DNA of 43,110 bases, taken from Acidimicrobiia bacterium. Lineage in GTDB: Bacteria > Actinomycetota > Acidimicrobiia > Acidimicrobiales > Aldehydirespiratoraceae. The position numbers were made by a program, and so were the translations under genes. Shown here one piece after another: positions 1 to 8,744 of this stretch. Under the pieces are notes generated by a model that had not been told where the DNA came from, did not search any database, and saw only the letters and a program-made list of their open reading frames with translations. The stretch lies in NCBI GenBank assembly GCA_022819505.1, contig JAJEHD010000020.1, positions 1-43,110 of the forward strand, in the 5' to 3' direction. Position 1 is the stretch's first letter, and every line of letters begins with the position of its first letter.

Positions 1-998
1 TACATCACCGACGTGGCCCCGTTGGCCAGCGGCCCGTACACGATGTAGCTGTGGCCGGTCACCCAGCCGATGTCGGCCGCGCACCAGAACACGTCCTCAT
101 CGGGACGCAGGTCGAACACGTAGCGGTGGGTGAACGCCACCTGGGTCAGGTACCCGCCGGTGGTGTGCATGATCCCCTTGGGCTTGGCCGTGGTGCCGGA
201 GGTGTACAGCAGGTACAGGAGCTGCTCGGAGTCCATCGGCTCGGCCGGGCAGTCGGGGGCGGCCTCCGACATCAGGTCGTGCCACCACAGGTCGCGGCCC
301 TCCACCATGTCGGGGTCGGTGCCGCAGCGGTCCACCACCACCACGTGCTCCACCGACGGGGCGCCCGCGCTCAGCGCCAGGTCGACGTTGGGCTTCAACG
401 CCGACGGCGCGCCCCGCCGGTAGCCGGCGTCGGCGGTGACCACCAGCCGGGCCTCGGCGTCGGCGCAGCGGTCGGTGATGGCGTCGGGCGAGAAGCCGCC
501 GAAGATCACCGAGTGGGCCACCCCGATGCGGGTGCAGGCCAGCATGGTGACCGCCAGCTCGGGGATCATCGGCATGTACACCGCGATGCGGTCGCCCCGG
601 CGCAGGCCCAGGCGCAGCAGCACGTTGGCGAAACGCTGCACGTCGTCGAGCAGCTCGGAGTAGGTGATGGTGCGGGTGTCGCCGGGCTCGCCCTCCCAGT
701 GGAAGGCCACCTTGTCGCCCCGGCCGGCGGCGACGTGGCGGTCGAGGCAGTTGTAGGAGACGTTGAGCTTGCCGCCCACGAACCACTTGGCGAACGGCAG
801 GTCCCACTCCAGGGTGGTGTGGAAGTCGTCGTCCCAGTCGAGGAGGTCGCGGGCCTGGCCGGCCCAGAACGCCTCGAAGTCGGCGGCGGCCTCGTCGTAC
901 ATCGACCGGTTGGAAACTTGGGCCGCGGCCTCGAAGTCCGGCGGCGGCGGGAACGTGCGGTCCTCGGTCTCGTAGATCTCGATCGACCCTTCGGCCAT
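1..998 (-). CDS. acs: Acetyl-CoA synthetase, 5' part (gene runs off the window)
   Basis: Only the first about 332 residues are inside the window; the rest lies beyond base 1. The protein starts MAEGSIEIYETEDRTF and contains the ANL-superfamily phosphate-binding signature YTSGTTAKPKGIMH near residue 260, where full-length Acs (about 650 aa) has it. The N-terminal segment with WFVGGKLNVSYNCLDRH is typical of Acs rather than of other acyl-CoA ligases. The family activates acetate to acetyl-CoA through acetyl-AMP in the cytosol. The ATG at 998 is preceded by a strong AGGAGG at good spacing. A propionyl- or acetoacetyl-CoA synthetase cannot be fully excluded from the N-terminal half alone. Confidence 0.93.
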   Translation of the reverse strand, partial: MAEGSIEIYETEDRTFPPPPDFEAAAQVSNRSMYDEAAADFEAFWAGQARDLLDWDDDFHTTLEWDLPFAKWFVGGKLNVSYNCLDRHVAAGRGDKVAFHWEGEPGDTRTITYSELLDDVQRFANVLLRLGLRRGDRIAVYMPMIPELAVTMLACTRIGVAHSVIFGGFSPDAITDRCADAEARLVVTADAGYRRGAPSALKPNVDLALSAGAPSVEHVVVVDRCGTDPDMVEGRDLWWHDLMSEAAPDCPAEPMDSEQLLYLLYTSGTTAKPKGIMHTTGGYLTQVAFTHRYVFDLRPDEDVFWCAADIGWVTGHSYIVYGPLANGATSVM

Positions 999-1032
999 CG
1001 GCTTGTCCTCCTGGGTGCTCTCTGGTTGGCGA

Positions 1033-2823
1033 CTAGGCGGATCCGGCGGCCGCGCCGACGGGGACCGTCTCGGTGTGGCGTCCCGAGCGCAGCACCGTGC
1101 CCGGCAGCGCCTCGGTGGCCTCGCCGTCGACCACGGTGGTGACCCCGTTGACCATCACCCGGCGCACGCCGGTGGCCTCCGACCAGAGCCGCCGGCCGTC
1201 GCCGGGCAGGTCGGCCACCAGCACCGGCTCCTGCGCGCCCACGGTGTCGGGATCGAACAGCACGATGTCGGCCTGGTAGCCCTCGGCGATGCGGCCCCGG
1301 CCCTTGAGGCCGAACAGCCGGGCCGGGGCCTCGGTGAGGTGGCGGACGGCGTTCTCGAGGCTCGTGAGCCGGCGGCCCCGCAGGCAGTCGTCGATCCAGG
1401 CGGTGGTGTAGCAGGCGCCGGCCATGCGATCGAGATGGGCCCCGGCGTCGCTGCCGCCGATCATCACCGCCGGATGCTCCCAGGCCTCGGCCCGCAGCCG
1501 CCAGCTCTCGGGGTCGTCGTCGGTGGGGGCCGGCCACAGCACGGTGCGCAGGTCGTCGTTCAGGCAGATGTCGACCAGGCAGAAGAAGTCGCGCTGGCCC
1601 CGCTCGCGGGCGATGTCGCCCACCCGGCGGCCCTTGAGGCCCTCGTTGGCGGCCGAGTAGGTGTCGCCGATGCGGTAGTCGGACCAGCCGGTGAGGCGAC
1701 TGAACACGCCGGCCTCGGGGCTGGCCGCCGAGTTCTCGAGGGCGATTCGGGTCTCGGGGCGGCGCAGTTGCTCCATACGCTCTGGGATTGGCAGACCGAA
1801 GGTGTCGGGCCAGCCGGGCAGCATGTGCAGCGCGCAGAACGTGCCCAGGTTCATGTTCATCCCCACCAGGATCGGCATGGTGAGCGCAATGACGATGGCG
1901 CCGGCGTCGGCGGCCCGTTCGCAGGCCGTGATCTGGTTGCGGTAGTCGTCGGGGCGGGCCGAGTCGATGGTGAGCACGTTCCAGTTGAGGGGGCGCTGGG
2001 CCTCCAGCGACATGCGGGTCATCAGGTCGACCTCGTCGTCGCTGAAGCCCTTCATGCAGCCGTCGGCCACCCACTCCAGGGTGGTGCCGGGGTGGGTGGC
2101 CGTCTCCCGGCACAGCTGCAGCACCTCCTCCTCGGAGGCCCAGCGGCTGGGTACCGGCTGGCCGTCCCAGTCGTTGTGGGTGTAGCTGCGGCCGGTGGAG
2201 AAGCCGAGCCCGCCGGCGGCCAGCGACTCGGCCAGCAGGGCCCGCATCAGGGCGATCTGGTCCTCGTTGGCCTCGTGGCCGACGGCGTCGTCGCGCATCA
2301 CGGCGCGGCGCAGGGCGCAGTGGCCCACCAGGAAGCCGGCGTTCACGCCTAGGCCCCGGTCTTCGACGGCCCGCAGGTAGTCGGCGAAGCTCTCCCAGTC
2401 CCAGGGCACGCCCTGCTCGAGGGCGGCCAGTTCCATGCCCTCGACCTTCACCATCATGCGCTTGAGGTACTCGCCGTCGTCGGGGTGGGTGAGCGGGGCC
2501 AGCGTGAAGCCGCAGTTGCCGCCTATGACCGACGTGACGCCGAAGAGGTTCGACGGGGTGGCCCGGGGGTCCCAGAAGATCTGGGCGTCGTAGTGGGTGT
2601 GGGGGTCGATGAAGCCGGGGCAGACGATCAGGCCGTCGGCGTCTATTACCTCGGTCGCGGGGCTGGTGCCGGTGGTGGTGCTGGGGCTGGCGGCGGCGTC
2701 GGCCAGTTCGCCGGGGTCGGCCACGGCCACGATCCGGTCGCCGGCGATGCCGATGTCGGCGGGGCGGGCCGGGGCGCCGGTGCCGTCCACCAGCGTGCCC
2801 CCTGTGATCAGGGTGTCGAGCAT
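1033..2823 (-). CDS. N-acyl-D-amino-acid deacylase family amidohydrolase
   Basis: 596 aa starting MLDTLITGGTLVDGTG. It is an amidohydrolase-superfamily metal enzyme of the D-aminoacylase type (COG3653): the N-terminal beta-sandwich is followed by the metal motif DPHTHYDAQ near residue 75, a GGNCGFTLAP segment, and the late catalytic-Asp motif GGSDAGAHLDRM. The family hydrolyses N-acyl-D-amino acids or related N-carbamoyl/N-acyl compounds in the cytosol; substrate cannot be read from sequence. There is no good Shine-Dalgarno sequence, but a TACCCT hexamer lies 8 nt before the ATG, suggesting a leaderless mRNA. It lies 34 bp downstream of, and in the same direction as, the acs start, so the two are arranged head to tail. 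Confidence 0.88.
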   Translation of the reverse strand: MLDTLITGGTLVDGTGAPARPADIGIAGDRIVAVADPGELADAAASPSTTTGTSPATEVIDADGLIVCPGFIDPHTHYDAQIFWDPRATPSNLFGVTSVIGGNCGFTLAPLTHPDDGEYLKRMMVKVEGMELAALEQGVPWDWESFADYLRAVEDRGLGVNAGFLVGHCALRRAVMRDDAVGHEANEDQIALMRALLAESLAAGGLGFSTGRSYTHNDWDGQPVPSRWASEEEVLQLCRETATHPGTTLEWVADGCMKGFSDDEVDLMTRMSLEAQRPLNWNVLTIDSARPDDYRNQITACERAADAGAIVIALTMPILVGMNMNLGTFCALHMLPGWPDTFGLPIPERMEQLRRPETRIALENSAASPEAGVFSRLTGWSDYRIGDTYSAANEGLKGRRVGDIARERGQRDFFCLVDICLNDDLRTVLWPAPTDDDPESWRLRAEAWEHPAVMIGGSDAGAHLDRMAGACYTTAWIDDCLRGRRLTSLENAVRHLTEAPARLFGLKGRGRIAEGYQADIVLFDPDTVGAQEPVLVADLPGDGRRLWSEATGVRRVMVNGVTTVVDGEATEALPGTVLRSGRHTETVPVGAAAGSA

Positions 2824-2831
2824 TGGGCCAG

Positions 2832-2837
2832 AGGGTA
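2832..2837 (-). promoter_or_regulatory. -10 hexamer TACCCT for the deacylase gene
   Basis: TANNNT hexamer ending 8 nt before the ATG at 2823; consistent with a transcript that begins at or very near the start codon. No clear -35 box. Confidence 0.35.
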
Positions 2838-2914
2838 GCCGTGGCAGGTTGCACACGGCCCGCCCCGGCGGCCGGCGGGCCGGCCCGGCGGGCGCAGCGG
2901 ACCCGGCTCGGGAA

Positions 2915-2961
2915 TCTCGGGAGAGTTGTGTGTCGTGGACGCACAGGAATCGCACCGAGAC
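2915..2961. repeat. Palindromic repeat family A, copy 1
   Basis: Begins TCTCGGGAGAGTTGTGTGTC, identical over about 21 bases to copy 5 at 23299, and ends in a degenerate right arm CACCGAGA. Length 47 bp, the same as the other copies. It is preceded by GACCCGGCTCGGGAA, as is copy 2, so this intergenic stretch (2824-3093) carries two elements in tandem. Confidence 0.7.
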
Positions 2962-3006
2962 CTGGTGGACGGGGCTGGTCTTGCAGCGGCAGACCCGGCT
3001 CGGGAA

Positions 3007-3052
3007 TCTCGGGAGGATTGTCACTAGTACAGGCACAACAACCAACCCGAGA
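3007..3052. repeat. Palindromic repeat family A, copy 2
   Basis: 46 bp with left arm TCTCGGGAGGATTGT and right arm ACAACCAACCCGAGA, an imperfect hairpin (12 of 15 pairs). Tandem to copy 1 with the same 5' flank. Lies between divergent genes, upstream of msrA. Confidence 0.7.
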
Positions 3053-3081
3053 TCTCGGGGACTGGGGGACGGTCGGGCGGG

Positions 3082-3087
3082 TACAGT
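3082..3087 (+). promoter_or_regulatory. -10 hexamer TACAGT for msrA
   Basis: TACAGT ends 6 nt before the msrA ATG; no Shine-Dalgarno sequence intervenes, so a leaderless transcript is likely. Confidence 0.45.
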
Positions 3088-3093
3088 CGGGGC

Positions 3094-3750
3094 ATGCTGC
3101 TGCGACGAGACAAGACCCGGATGCCGGCCGCCGCCGACACCCTGCCCGGACGGGCCGAGGCCATGGAGGTGCAGGCCTACGGGCACCTGGTGCTCGGCAC
3201 GCCGCTGGAGCCGCCGTTCCCCGAGGGGTACGAGCGGGCCATGTTCGGGATGGGGTGCTTCTGGGGGGCCGAACGGTTCTTCTGGCAGATGCCGGGGGTG
3301 CACACCACCGCGGTGGGCTACTCGGGGGGCGTGACCCCCAACCCGACCTACCAGGAGGTGTGCACCGGGCGCACCGGCCATAACGAGGTGGTGCTGGTGG
3401 TGCACGACCCGTCGGCGGCGCCTTATGAGCAGCTGCTGAAGGTGTTCTGGGAGATGCACGACCCCACGCAGGGGATGCGGCAGGGCAACGATGTCGGCAC
3501 CCAGTACCGCAGCGGGATCTACGTGTACTCCGATGTGCAGCGGGAGGCTGCCGAGGCCTCCCGGGACCGGTATCAGGCTGCGCTGACCGGGCAGGGCTTC
3601 GGGGAGATCACCACCGAGATCGTCGAAGCCGGGGCCTTCTACTACGCCGAGGAGTACCACCAGCAGTACCTGGTCCGGAACCCTCACGGCTACTGCAACC
3701 ACGGCTTCTGCCAGGTCGGCTACGAGCCCGCCGCAGCCGCGGCCGGCTAA
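3094..3750 (+). CDS. msrA: Peptide-methionine (S)-S-oxide reductase MsrA
   Basis: 218 aa. The catalytic motif GCFWG (Cys55) is followed by the family signature GYSGG and the conserved EEYHQQYL segment; the C-terminus contains HGYCNHGFC, whose cysteines are placed as resolving cysteines. Length matches the long MsrA type (about 210-220 aa). The enzyme reduces the S-epimer of methionine sulfoxide in proteins using thioredoxin, in the cytosol. The gene is divergent from the deacylase and has no Shine-Dalgarno site, but TACAGT lies 6 nt before the ATG. Annotation is secure. Confidence 0.96.
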   Translation: MLLRRDKTRMPAAADTLPGRAEAMEVQAYGHLVLGTPLEPPFPEGYERAMFGMGCFWGAERFFWQMPGVHTTAVGYSGGVTPNPTYQEVCTGRTGHNEVVLVVHDPSAAPYEQLLKVFWEMHDPTQGMRQGNDVGTQYRSGIYVYSDVQREAAEASRDRYQAALTGQGFGEITTEIVEAGAFYYAEEYHQQYLVRNPHGYCNHGFCQVGYEPAAAAAG

Positions 3751-3781
3751 CTGTCCGCCGGTCCTCTAGTTGACCCCCTAG

Positions 3782-4930
3782 TTGACGGCCGCCCGGGACA
3801 CTCCAGACCAGCGGCCCAACACGCCGACCACCGCGGGCACCGACCCAAGCCCGGGCGGCGGGGCGACCGACGCAGGGACAAGACCAGGCGCAGAACCCTC
3901 CCGCGCGGCAGTCGATCCATCCCACGGACCGACCGGCGCAGGGACAGGACCGGGCGACACACCCACCGGCGCAGGGACAGGACCAGGACCGGGCGGCGGG
4001 GCGATTGGGGGTGGGGTTGGCGGCAAGCGGTCCCGGCGGCTGGGCGCGGCGATGATGCTGGCGTCGGGGCTGGGGTTCGGCTCTACCGGCGCCATCTCTC
4101 GCAGCATCGAGGCCGACGTCTGGCAGATCGCCAGTTGGCGCAGCCTGCTCGGCGGCGGTGCGGTGCTGGTCTACGTGTGGCTGCGGAGCCGCATCGGCGG
4201 GCATCAGGACCGGCTGCGCTGGAGCGCCACCCTCGGTCCCCAGGGGCTTCTGCTGGCCGGGCTGTCCGCCATGTCGATGATCCTGTACATCGACGCGCTC
4301 CAGCGGACCGAGGTCGCCAACGTGACCGTGATCTGGGCCACCGTGCCGTTCCTGGCCGCCGGGCTGGCGTGGCTGATCCTGCGGGAGCGGCTGCGGCGCT
4401 CGACGGTGGTGGCGGCCGTGGTGGCGCTGGGCGGCGTGACCCTCACGGTGGCCGGCAACCTCGGGCCCGGCGACCTCGACGGCAACCTGCGGGCCGTGGT
4501 GCTGGCCATCACGCTGGCCCTGCTGATCGTGCTGATACGCCGCTTCGAGGGGGCCGACGCGGTGCTGGCACTGGGCTCGGCCGGAGTGCTGCTGTTCCTG
4601 GTGGCGCTGGTGGTGGCCGACCCGCTGGGCGTGGACCGCGACCAGATGCCGCTGCTGGTGTTCTTCGGGGCGGTGTTCGCGGTGTCGCTGGTGCTGTGGA
4701 CAGAGGGGGTGCGGCTGATCCCGGCGGCGGAGGCGGGGCTGCTGGCGTCCAGCGAGACACCGTTCTCGATCCTGCTGGCATGGATCGTGCTCGCCGAGGC
4801 GCCGCCACTGGTGACGGTGGCCGGTGGGCTGCTGGTGATGGGCGCCATCTTCGGTCACGCCGGCGCCGACCTAGCGGCCGGCCGGGTCAGCCGCCCGTGG
4901 GTGCGCCCCCGGACCCGCCCGAGGTTCTAG
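3782..4930 (+). CDS. EamA/DMT-superfamily transporter with repeat-rich N-terminal extension
   Basis: From residue about 85 on the protein shows the ten hydrophobic helices of the EamA (DMT) exporter family in two halves, with the typical late segment SSETPFSILLAWIVLAEAP. Such carriers export metabolites across the cytoplasmic membrane; substrate unknown. If translation starts at TTG 3782 the protein has 382 aa and a Pro/Gly/Thr-rich tail built on PTGAGTGPG repeats. That tail uses many A-ending codons, unlike the rest of the gene, and there is no ribosome site at 3782, so it may be an untranslated minisatellite. The only downstream in-frame start is ATG 4051/4054, which gives about 293 aa, normal for the family, but drops the positively charged KRSRR before helix 1. 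The start is therefore unsettled. Confidence 0.8.
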   Translation: MTAARDTPDQRPNTPTTAGTDPSPGGGATDAGTRPGAEPSRAAVDPSHGPTGAGTGPGDTPTGAGTGPGPGGGAIGGGVGGKRSRRLGAAMMLASGLGFGSTGAISRSIEADVWQIASWRSLLGGGAVLVYVWLRSRIGGHQDRLRWSATLGPQGLLLAGLSAMSMILYIDALQRTEVANVTVIWATVPFLAAGLAWLILRERLRRSTVVAAVVALGGVTLTVAGNLGPGDLDGNLRAVVLAITLALLIVLIRRFEGADAVLALGSAGVLLFLVALVVADPLGVDRDQMPLLVFFGAVFAVSLVLWTEGVRLIPAAEAGLLASSETPFSILLAWIVLAEAPPLVTVAGGLLVMGAIFGHAGADLAAGRVSRPWVRPRTRPRF

Positions 4931-4937
4931 CGGCCGG

Positions 4938-5213
4938 CTAGCGGCCGGCGGTCTTCAGGGGGTAGCGCTCCCGTCCCCACCTCAGCCAGGCCCAGATTCC
5001 AGCGAGGCACAGGATCAGCACGCCGAGCCCGCACATCGCCGTCGTCAGGGCCGTCCACTCGAGGGCGGAGGCTGCGAAGGCGAACAGGAAGACCAGGACG
5101 AACAGGGCGGAGTAGTAGACCAGTCGCTCGCGGTCGCTCCGGAACAACGGCTTCCAGAGGACCTGCATCCAGACGCTCCGCTGCGGGGCTTGGGTGTCAG
5201 CCACTGCCGGCAT
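4938..5213 (-). CDS. Small two-helix membrane protein
   Basis: 91 aa, MPAVADTQAPQRSVWMQV at the N-terminus, then a basic stretch (RSDRERL), a transmembrane helix (YSALFVLVFLFAFAASAL), a short loop, a second helix (CGLGVLILCLAGIWAWL) and a basic tail. No family recognised. Its start overlaps the end of the DoxX-like gene by 17 bp, so the two are translationally linked, and it ends only 7 bp from the convergent EamA gene. A helper subunit for the DoxX-like protein is possible but is inference. Confidence 0.75.
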   Translation of the reverse strand: MPAVADTQAPQRSVWMQVLWKPLFRSDRERLVYYSALFVLVFLFAFAASALEWTALTTAMCGLGVLILCLAGIWAWLRWGRERYPLKTAGR

Positions 5214-5880
5214 CGGCGTCGGCGGGCTCGGGGGGCGGGGGGCGGAAGAAGAGCAGCAGCTGGGCGGCGCCCGCGCCGACGCCGAGCAGCAGGGCGATCC
5301 AGAGGCCGGTCCAGCCGTCGAGGCGGTGAGCGATCTCGAGCTCGGCGTCGAGCGATATCCGGCCGGGGCCGAGGATGGCCGAGACCAGACTCATCACGGC
5401 GATCAGGGCCACGTACTCCCAGCCCTCGCCGGTGATCATGAAGCCCTTGTCGCGGTGGACGGTCCAGAACGCCACCACCATAAGGGCGATCAGCCCGGCG
5501 GCGGCGAGCTGGGTGAGCAGGCCCACCACGAGCAGCGCGCCCACCCCCATCTCGGTGCCGGCGGCCAGGGTGGCGTGGACCTTGCCGGGGCGCATCCCCA
5601 TCGACTCGAACCAGCGACCGGTGCCGGCGAGCTTGCCGCCCCGGAACGCCTTGTTGTAGCCGTGGACGAAGATCATCATCCCTAGCGCGGCCCGCAGGAT
5701 CATTACGGCGATATCGAGCACCCTGGCCGAGTCGGACTTGACGCTGACACCGTCGCCGTAGACGACCCAGACGGCCTCGTCGCCACTCCACGGGTCGTAC
5801 AGCGCGGCGGCCAGCACCAGGCCGAGCAGGGTCAGACCGGTCAGCACTCTGATGACAATGTCGGATGTGCGCTTGCTCAC
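5197..5880 (-). CDS. DoxX-family integral membrane protein
   Basis: 227 aa with an N-terminal helix, a short extracytoplasmic loop and a DoxX core: the RAALGMMIFVHGYNKAF segment, then helices around GVGALLVVGLLTQLA and ALMVVAFWTVHRDKGF, and a fourth near the C-terminus. The DoxX family comprises membrane proteins linked to quinone/thiosulfate redox chemistry or to membrane redox complexes; here the function is not determined. The GTG start at 5880 has GGGAGG at ideal spacing. The Pro-rich C-terminus (PPPPEPADADAGSG) overlaps the start of the next gene. First gene of a two-gene operon. Confidence 0.85.
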   Translation of the reverse strand: MSKRTSDIVIRVLTGLTLLGLVLAAALYDPWSGDEAVWVVYGDGVSVKSDSARVLDIAVMILRAALGMMIFVHGYNKAFRGGKLAGTGRWFESMGMRPGKVHATLAAGTEMGVGALLVVGLLTQLAAAGLIALMVVAFWTVHRDKGFMITGEGWEYVALIAVMSLVSAILGPGRISLDAELEIAHRLDGWTGLWIALLLGVGAGAAQLLLFFRPPPPEPADADAGSG

Positions 5881-6385
5881 GGTGACCTCCCGCAGTGTCC
5901 AGCACCGCCTCGTGGCGGCCGGCGGCCGATTGCGAGTGTAGGCACCGCGCCGGAACGGCCATCGCGCTGCTCGCGTTCCTCCACCCCGCCCCCCTCCCGG
6001 CTGGTCCCGTCACGGCCCGGCGCCGTGCGACGTCCACCAGCGGCCGGGGTGTCCGGCGGCTGGCCACCGGCGAGCGGCGGGCACCAACCCGGCAAGGCCG
6101 TCTACGCCGGCGCGGGCGGCGGGCAACGACCTCCGGCCAGCAACGATCCCGGGAACTGGCAGCGCTACGCACGCCATACGCGCATTCTGCTGCCAATTCG
6201 ACAGCGAGCTCGGACCGCAGCCGTGACCGGCCACACCCGCGCAAGCGACCCGCGGACCGGCGGCGGGTAGACATTCATGCCGTGGGTAGTCCTGCGTCAA
6301 GCTGGTTCGGGACCCGGTCCTCGGGATCGGTACCGGTCCTGCCGCTGCGTGGCGACATTCGCTGCATCTCTGGTCGGGCGCACCC
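5881..6385. other. 505-bp intergenic region between divergent genes
   Basis: No gene is supported here: reading frames lack start sites and protein-like composition. It holds one palindromic repeat of family B (6155-6202) and presumably the promoters of the DoxX and thiolase-like genes. Confidence 0.6.
6155..6202. repeat. Palindromic repeat family B, copy 1
   Basis: About 48 bp. Arms GAACTGGCAGC and GCTGCCAATTC pair at 10 of 11 positions around a G+C-rich loop containing CATACGCGCATTCT. Two further copies lie at 19150 and 19223. Confidence 0.7.
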
Positions 6386-7675
6386 GTGAGCACGGACGTG
6401 GACATGGCCGTGGCGATGACGGCGTTGGCCCGGACTGCGGTGCGGCCGGTGGACGGTGAACTGGCCGGCTGGAACCCGGTGGAACTGGCCGGGGTGGTGG
6501 GGCGGGAGACGCTGGAGCGTGCCCGGCTCGAGGCCGATGAGTTGGACGAGGTGGTGGTGGGCTGCGCCGACCCGGTTGGTGCTTGTGGGGCCGACGCCGC
6601 CCGGGCGATCGTGCTGGCCGCGGGCTGGCCGGTCGGCGTGGGGGGTCATGTGGTCGACCGGGGCGAGACCAGCGGTCTGGCCGCGGTGCAGGCCGCGGTG
6701 GCGTCCATCCGGTCCGGGCAGGCCAGCACCGTGCTGGTGGTGGGGCTTGGCCTGTGCTCGGTGGTGCCCCCGGGGGCGGCCGCCCTCAACCGCACCTACG
6801 GTGCGCCCTGGGGCGGGGTGGCCGAGCGGTTCACGGCGGCGGGTGGCCTGCTGCCCGGGCCCCGACTGGCCGAGCGTTCGGCTCGGGCTGCCGGCATCGA
6901 CCGGGCCGCGCTCGATGCCGCGGCCGAGGAGTCCCGGAGGCGGCGGGCGGACGCACTGGCGAGCCCGGCCATCGTGGCGGTGGCGGCCCGGCCCGGCGAT
7001 GCGGTCGGGCGGGGCGTGTACCCGGGCGACCCAGTGGCGGCCGACGTGCTGCGGGATTGGGGCGACACCGCCGAGCTGCCCCCCGCCTTCGACGACGAGG
7101 GCCTCCTGACCGCGGCCACCTTCGCTCCCCCGGCCGACTGCGTAGCCGCCATCCTGCTGCAAGCGGTGGAGGACCGGGACGGGCCGCAGAGCGAGTCGTT
7201 CGGCGTGCCCCCGGCCGGGGCGGCGACCGCGCCCGCGGCCGCCAGCACAGCCGAGACGGTGACCCCGTCCCGAAGCGACCGCGGTTCCGGGGAGGCTTGG
7301 GGACGCAACGCGACGCTGACGACGGTGGTGGGAACGGGACGGGCCGCGGGCGACCCGTTCGACCCGACCGGCAATGTGGCGATGGCCGTGGATCGGACGC
7401 TGGCCGAGACTGGGACCGGGCTCGACACGGTGGACGACATCGCCATCGTCGAGCATGACGCGGCCACGGTCGGGCTGGTGGCGCGGGCGCTAGGCGTGGC
7501 TGTGGGCCGCATCAACCGGTCCGGCGGGGCGGTGGCCACCGGCAACGCGGGGGCGGCCGAGGAACTGCGCCTCATCGCCGACGGGCTGGCCAGACCGGGC
7601 GTGGGGCGGCGGCTGCTCACCGTCAGCGCCGGACCCACCGGCTCAGCCGCTGTACTGTGGCGAACACATATCTGA
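6386..7675 (+). CDS. Thiolase-fold protein without thiolase catalytic residues
   Basis: 429 aa, recognisable as thiolase family by the N-terminal pattern (LDEVVVGCADPVG...), the helix after the active-site loop (SGLAAVQAAVASIRSG) and the C-terminal NRSGGAVATGNAG. The nucleophile motif NRxCxSG reads DRGETSG (residues 91-97), so Cys is replaced by Glu94. The GHP motif reads GNA, removing the catalytic His, and the C-terminal CxGxG reads VSAGP. All three catalytic positions are therefore missing, while the frame is open and strongly codon-biased. Thiolase-like non-catalytic partners occur in some acyl-CoA/sterol pathways together with DUF35 proteins; no DUF35 gene is adjacent. GTG start at 6386. 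Role: structural or scaffold partner, or another chemistry; unknown. Confidence 0.8.
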   Translation: MSTDVDMAVAMTALARTAVRPVDGELAGWNPVELAGVVGRETLERARLEADELDEVVVGCADPVGACGADAARAIVLAAGWPVGVGGHVVDRGETSGLAAVQAAVASIRSGQASTVLVVGLGLCSVVPPGAAALNRTYGAPWGGVAERFTAAGGLLPGPRLAERSARAAGIDRAALDAAAEESRRRRADALASPAIVAVAARPGDAVGRGVYPGDPVAADVLRDWGDTAELPPAFDDEGLLTAATFAPPADCVAAILLQAVEDRDGPQSESFGVPPAGAATAPAAASTAETVTPSRSDRGSGEAWGRNATLTTVVGTGRAAGDPFDPTGNVAMAVDRTLAETGTGLDTVDDIAIVEHDAATVGLVARALGVAVGRINRSGGAVATGNAGAAEELRLIADGLARPGVGRRLLTVSAGPTGSAAVLWRTHI

Positions 7676-7710
7676 GTGCATTTCAAGTTGTTTGTGTCAT
7701 AGCAGTCTGT

Positions 7711-7716
7711 TACAGT
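7711..7716 (+). promoter_or_regulatory. -10 hexamer TACAGT
   Basis: TACAGT ends 7 nt before ATG 7724 in a locally AT-rich 60-bp stretch. No Shine-Dalgarno sequence is present. Confidence 0.4.
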
Positions 7717-7723
7717 GTTTCCC

Positions 7724-8215
7724 ATGGAAACCGGAGTCCTCGCCACGCTGCTGGGAATTGCGCTTGCCGCGCTCGTCGCAGCATGCGGCGCAGGCTTCCG
7801 GTGGCTGCGTTCCGACTTCCGCGACCTGCGCAGCCATGTTGACGCCCGGTTCGAAGAGCAAACCACGAACACCGATGCGCAGTTCACCTCGGTCGGTACG
7901 CGCCTTGACAGACTCGAAGCGAAGGTTGACGATCTCATCATGGCGCTGGCCCGGGCCGGGTCCTTGACCGATCCGCAGCTTGCGACGCCTGAGTCGTCGC
8001 CCCTCCCTCCGGTGTCAGGGCCGGTCCTCCGACCACCGGATCCGGCGCCGCCTCCTACCGAGACGCCTGAGAGCAGGGCACTGCCAGCTGAGACGCTTCC
8101 CGAGATCGCTCAGCCGCCCCGGGCGCCGCCCGAGAGTGCCGACCAGCCCTGGGCGGATCATCCGGCCCGGCGACCACCGTCCGAGCCGTTCGGTCCAACC
8201 GCGGCACCCGCCTGA
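7724..8215 (+). CDS. Membrane-anchored coiled-coil protein with Pro-rich tail
   Basis: 163 aa beginning METGVLATLLGIALAALVAACG, a single N-terminal transmembrane helix, followed by a heptad-like segment (FRDLRSHVDARFEE ... VGTRLDRLEAKVDDL) and a long disordered C-terminus rich in Pro, Glu and Ala. No enzyme domain. ATG 7724 is preferred to GTG 7715 because the -10 hexamer lies 7 nt before it. Its architecture (helix, then repeated LDRLE/DRLED heptads) resembles the protein at 30872-31378. Function unknown. Confidence 0.65.
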   Translation: METGVLATLLGIALAALVAACGAGFRWLRSDFRDLRSHVDARFEEQTTNTDAQFTSVGTRLDRLEAKVDDLIMALARAGSLTDPQLATPESSPLPPVSGPVLRPPDPAPPPTETPESRALPAETLPEIAQPPRAPPESADQPWADHPARRPPSEPFGPTAAPA

Positions 8216-8396
8216 CCCCACGGCAGCCAACCCACCCGGAAGGACCGCAGCGCGCGTCGAGCGCCCACCAGCCAACCCCCAAGACGGATGTCGGCGCTCT
8301 ACCCGGTCCGCCGGCTGCTGAAGCATGGCCGGGCCGGCGGCGTAGCATCGAGGTGGGCAGAGCATCGGGGAAACTGCCGGCGGGAGGCCGTCACAG

Positions 8397-8723
8397 ATGC
8401 AGCGGGAGAGGGCCGTCAATATCGGGTTGATCGTGCTGGCACTGGGCGGCCTGGTGCTCGGCGCCATCCTGGCCGACATCGTGAAGGTCCTGATCGCGGT
8501 GGTGATCGGCTACTCGGTGTTGCGCCTGGGTCTGGCCATGCTGCGCAACCTGGCCCGGCCGCTGCCGGAACCGCCCGACCCGGGCACCCTGCGCAAGGTC
8601 AAGATCGAGTACCGCTGCAGCATCTGCGGCGCCGAGGTGCGCATGACCGTGGCCCCCGACGAGGACCCCGAACCGCCCCGCCACTGCCAGGACGAGATGG
8701 AGCTGGTGACTCCCATCGAGTGA
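8397..8723 (+). CDS. Small membrane protein with C-terminal CxxC motif
   Basis: 108 aa. Two hydrophobic segments (IGLIVLALGGLVLGAIL and VLIAVVIGYSVLRLGL) are followed by a soluble tail with YRCSICGAEVRM and a later HC pair (PRHCQDEM), which together could bind zinc as a short ribbon. Such proteins are common as conserved hypotheticals in actinobacteria; no function is assigned. ATG 8397 has GGGAGG 9 nt upstream. Confidence 0.72.
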   Translation: MQRERAVNIGLIVLALGGLVLGAILADIVKVLIAVVIGYSVLRLGLAMLRNLARPLPEPPDPGTLRKVKIEYRCSICGAEVRMTVAPDEDPEPPRHCQDEMELVTPIE

Positions 8724-8744
8724 TCGCCCCATACCCGGCGTGAG

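Noticed and set aside
51..1142. Long plus-strand open frames over the acs and deacylase genes
   Set aside because: Composition-driven shadows of minus-strand genes (Arg/Gly/Val/His-rich, no domains); the same applies to most long frames opposite real genes throughout the window.
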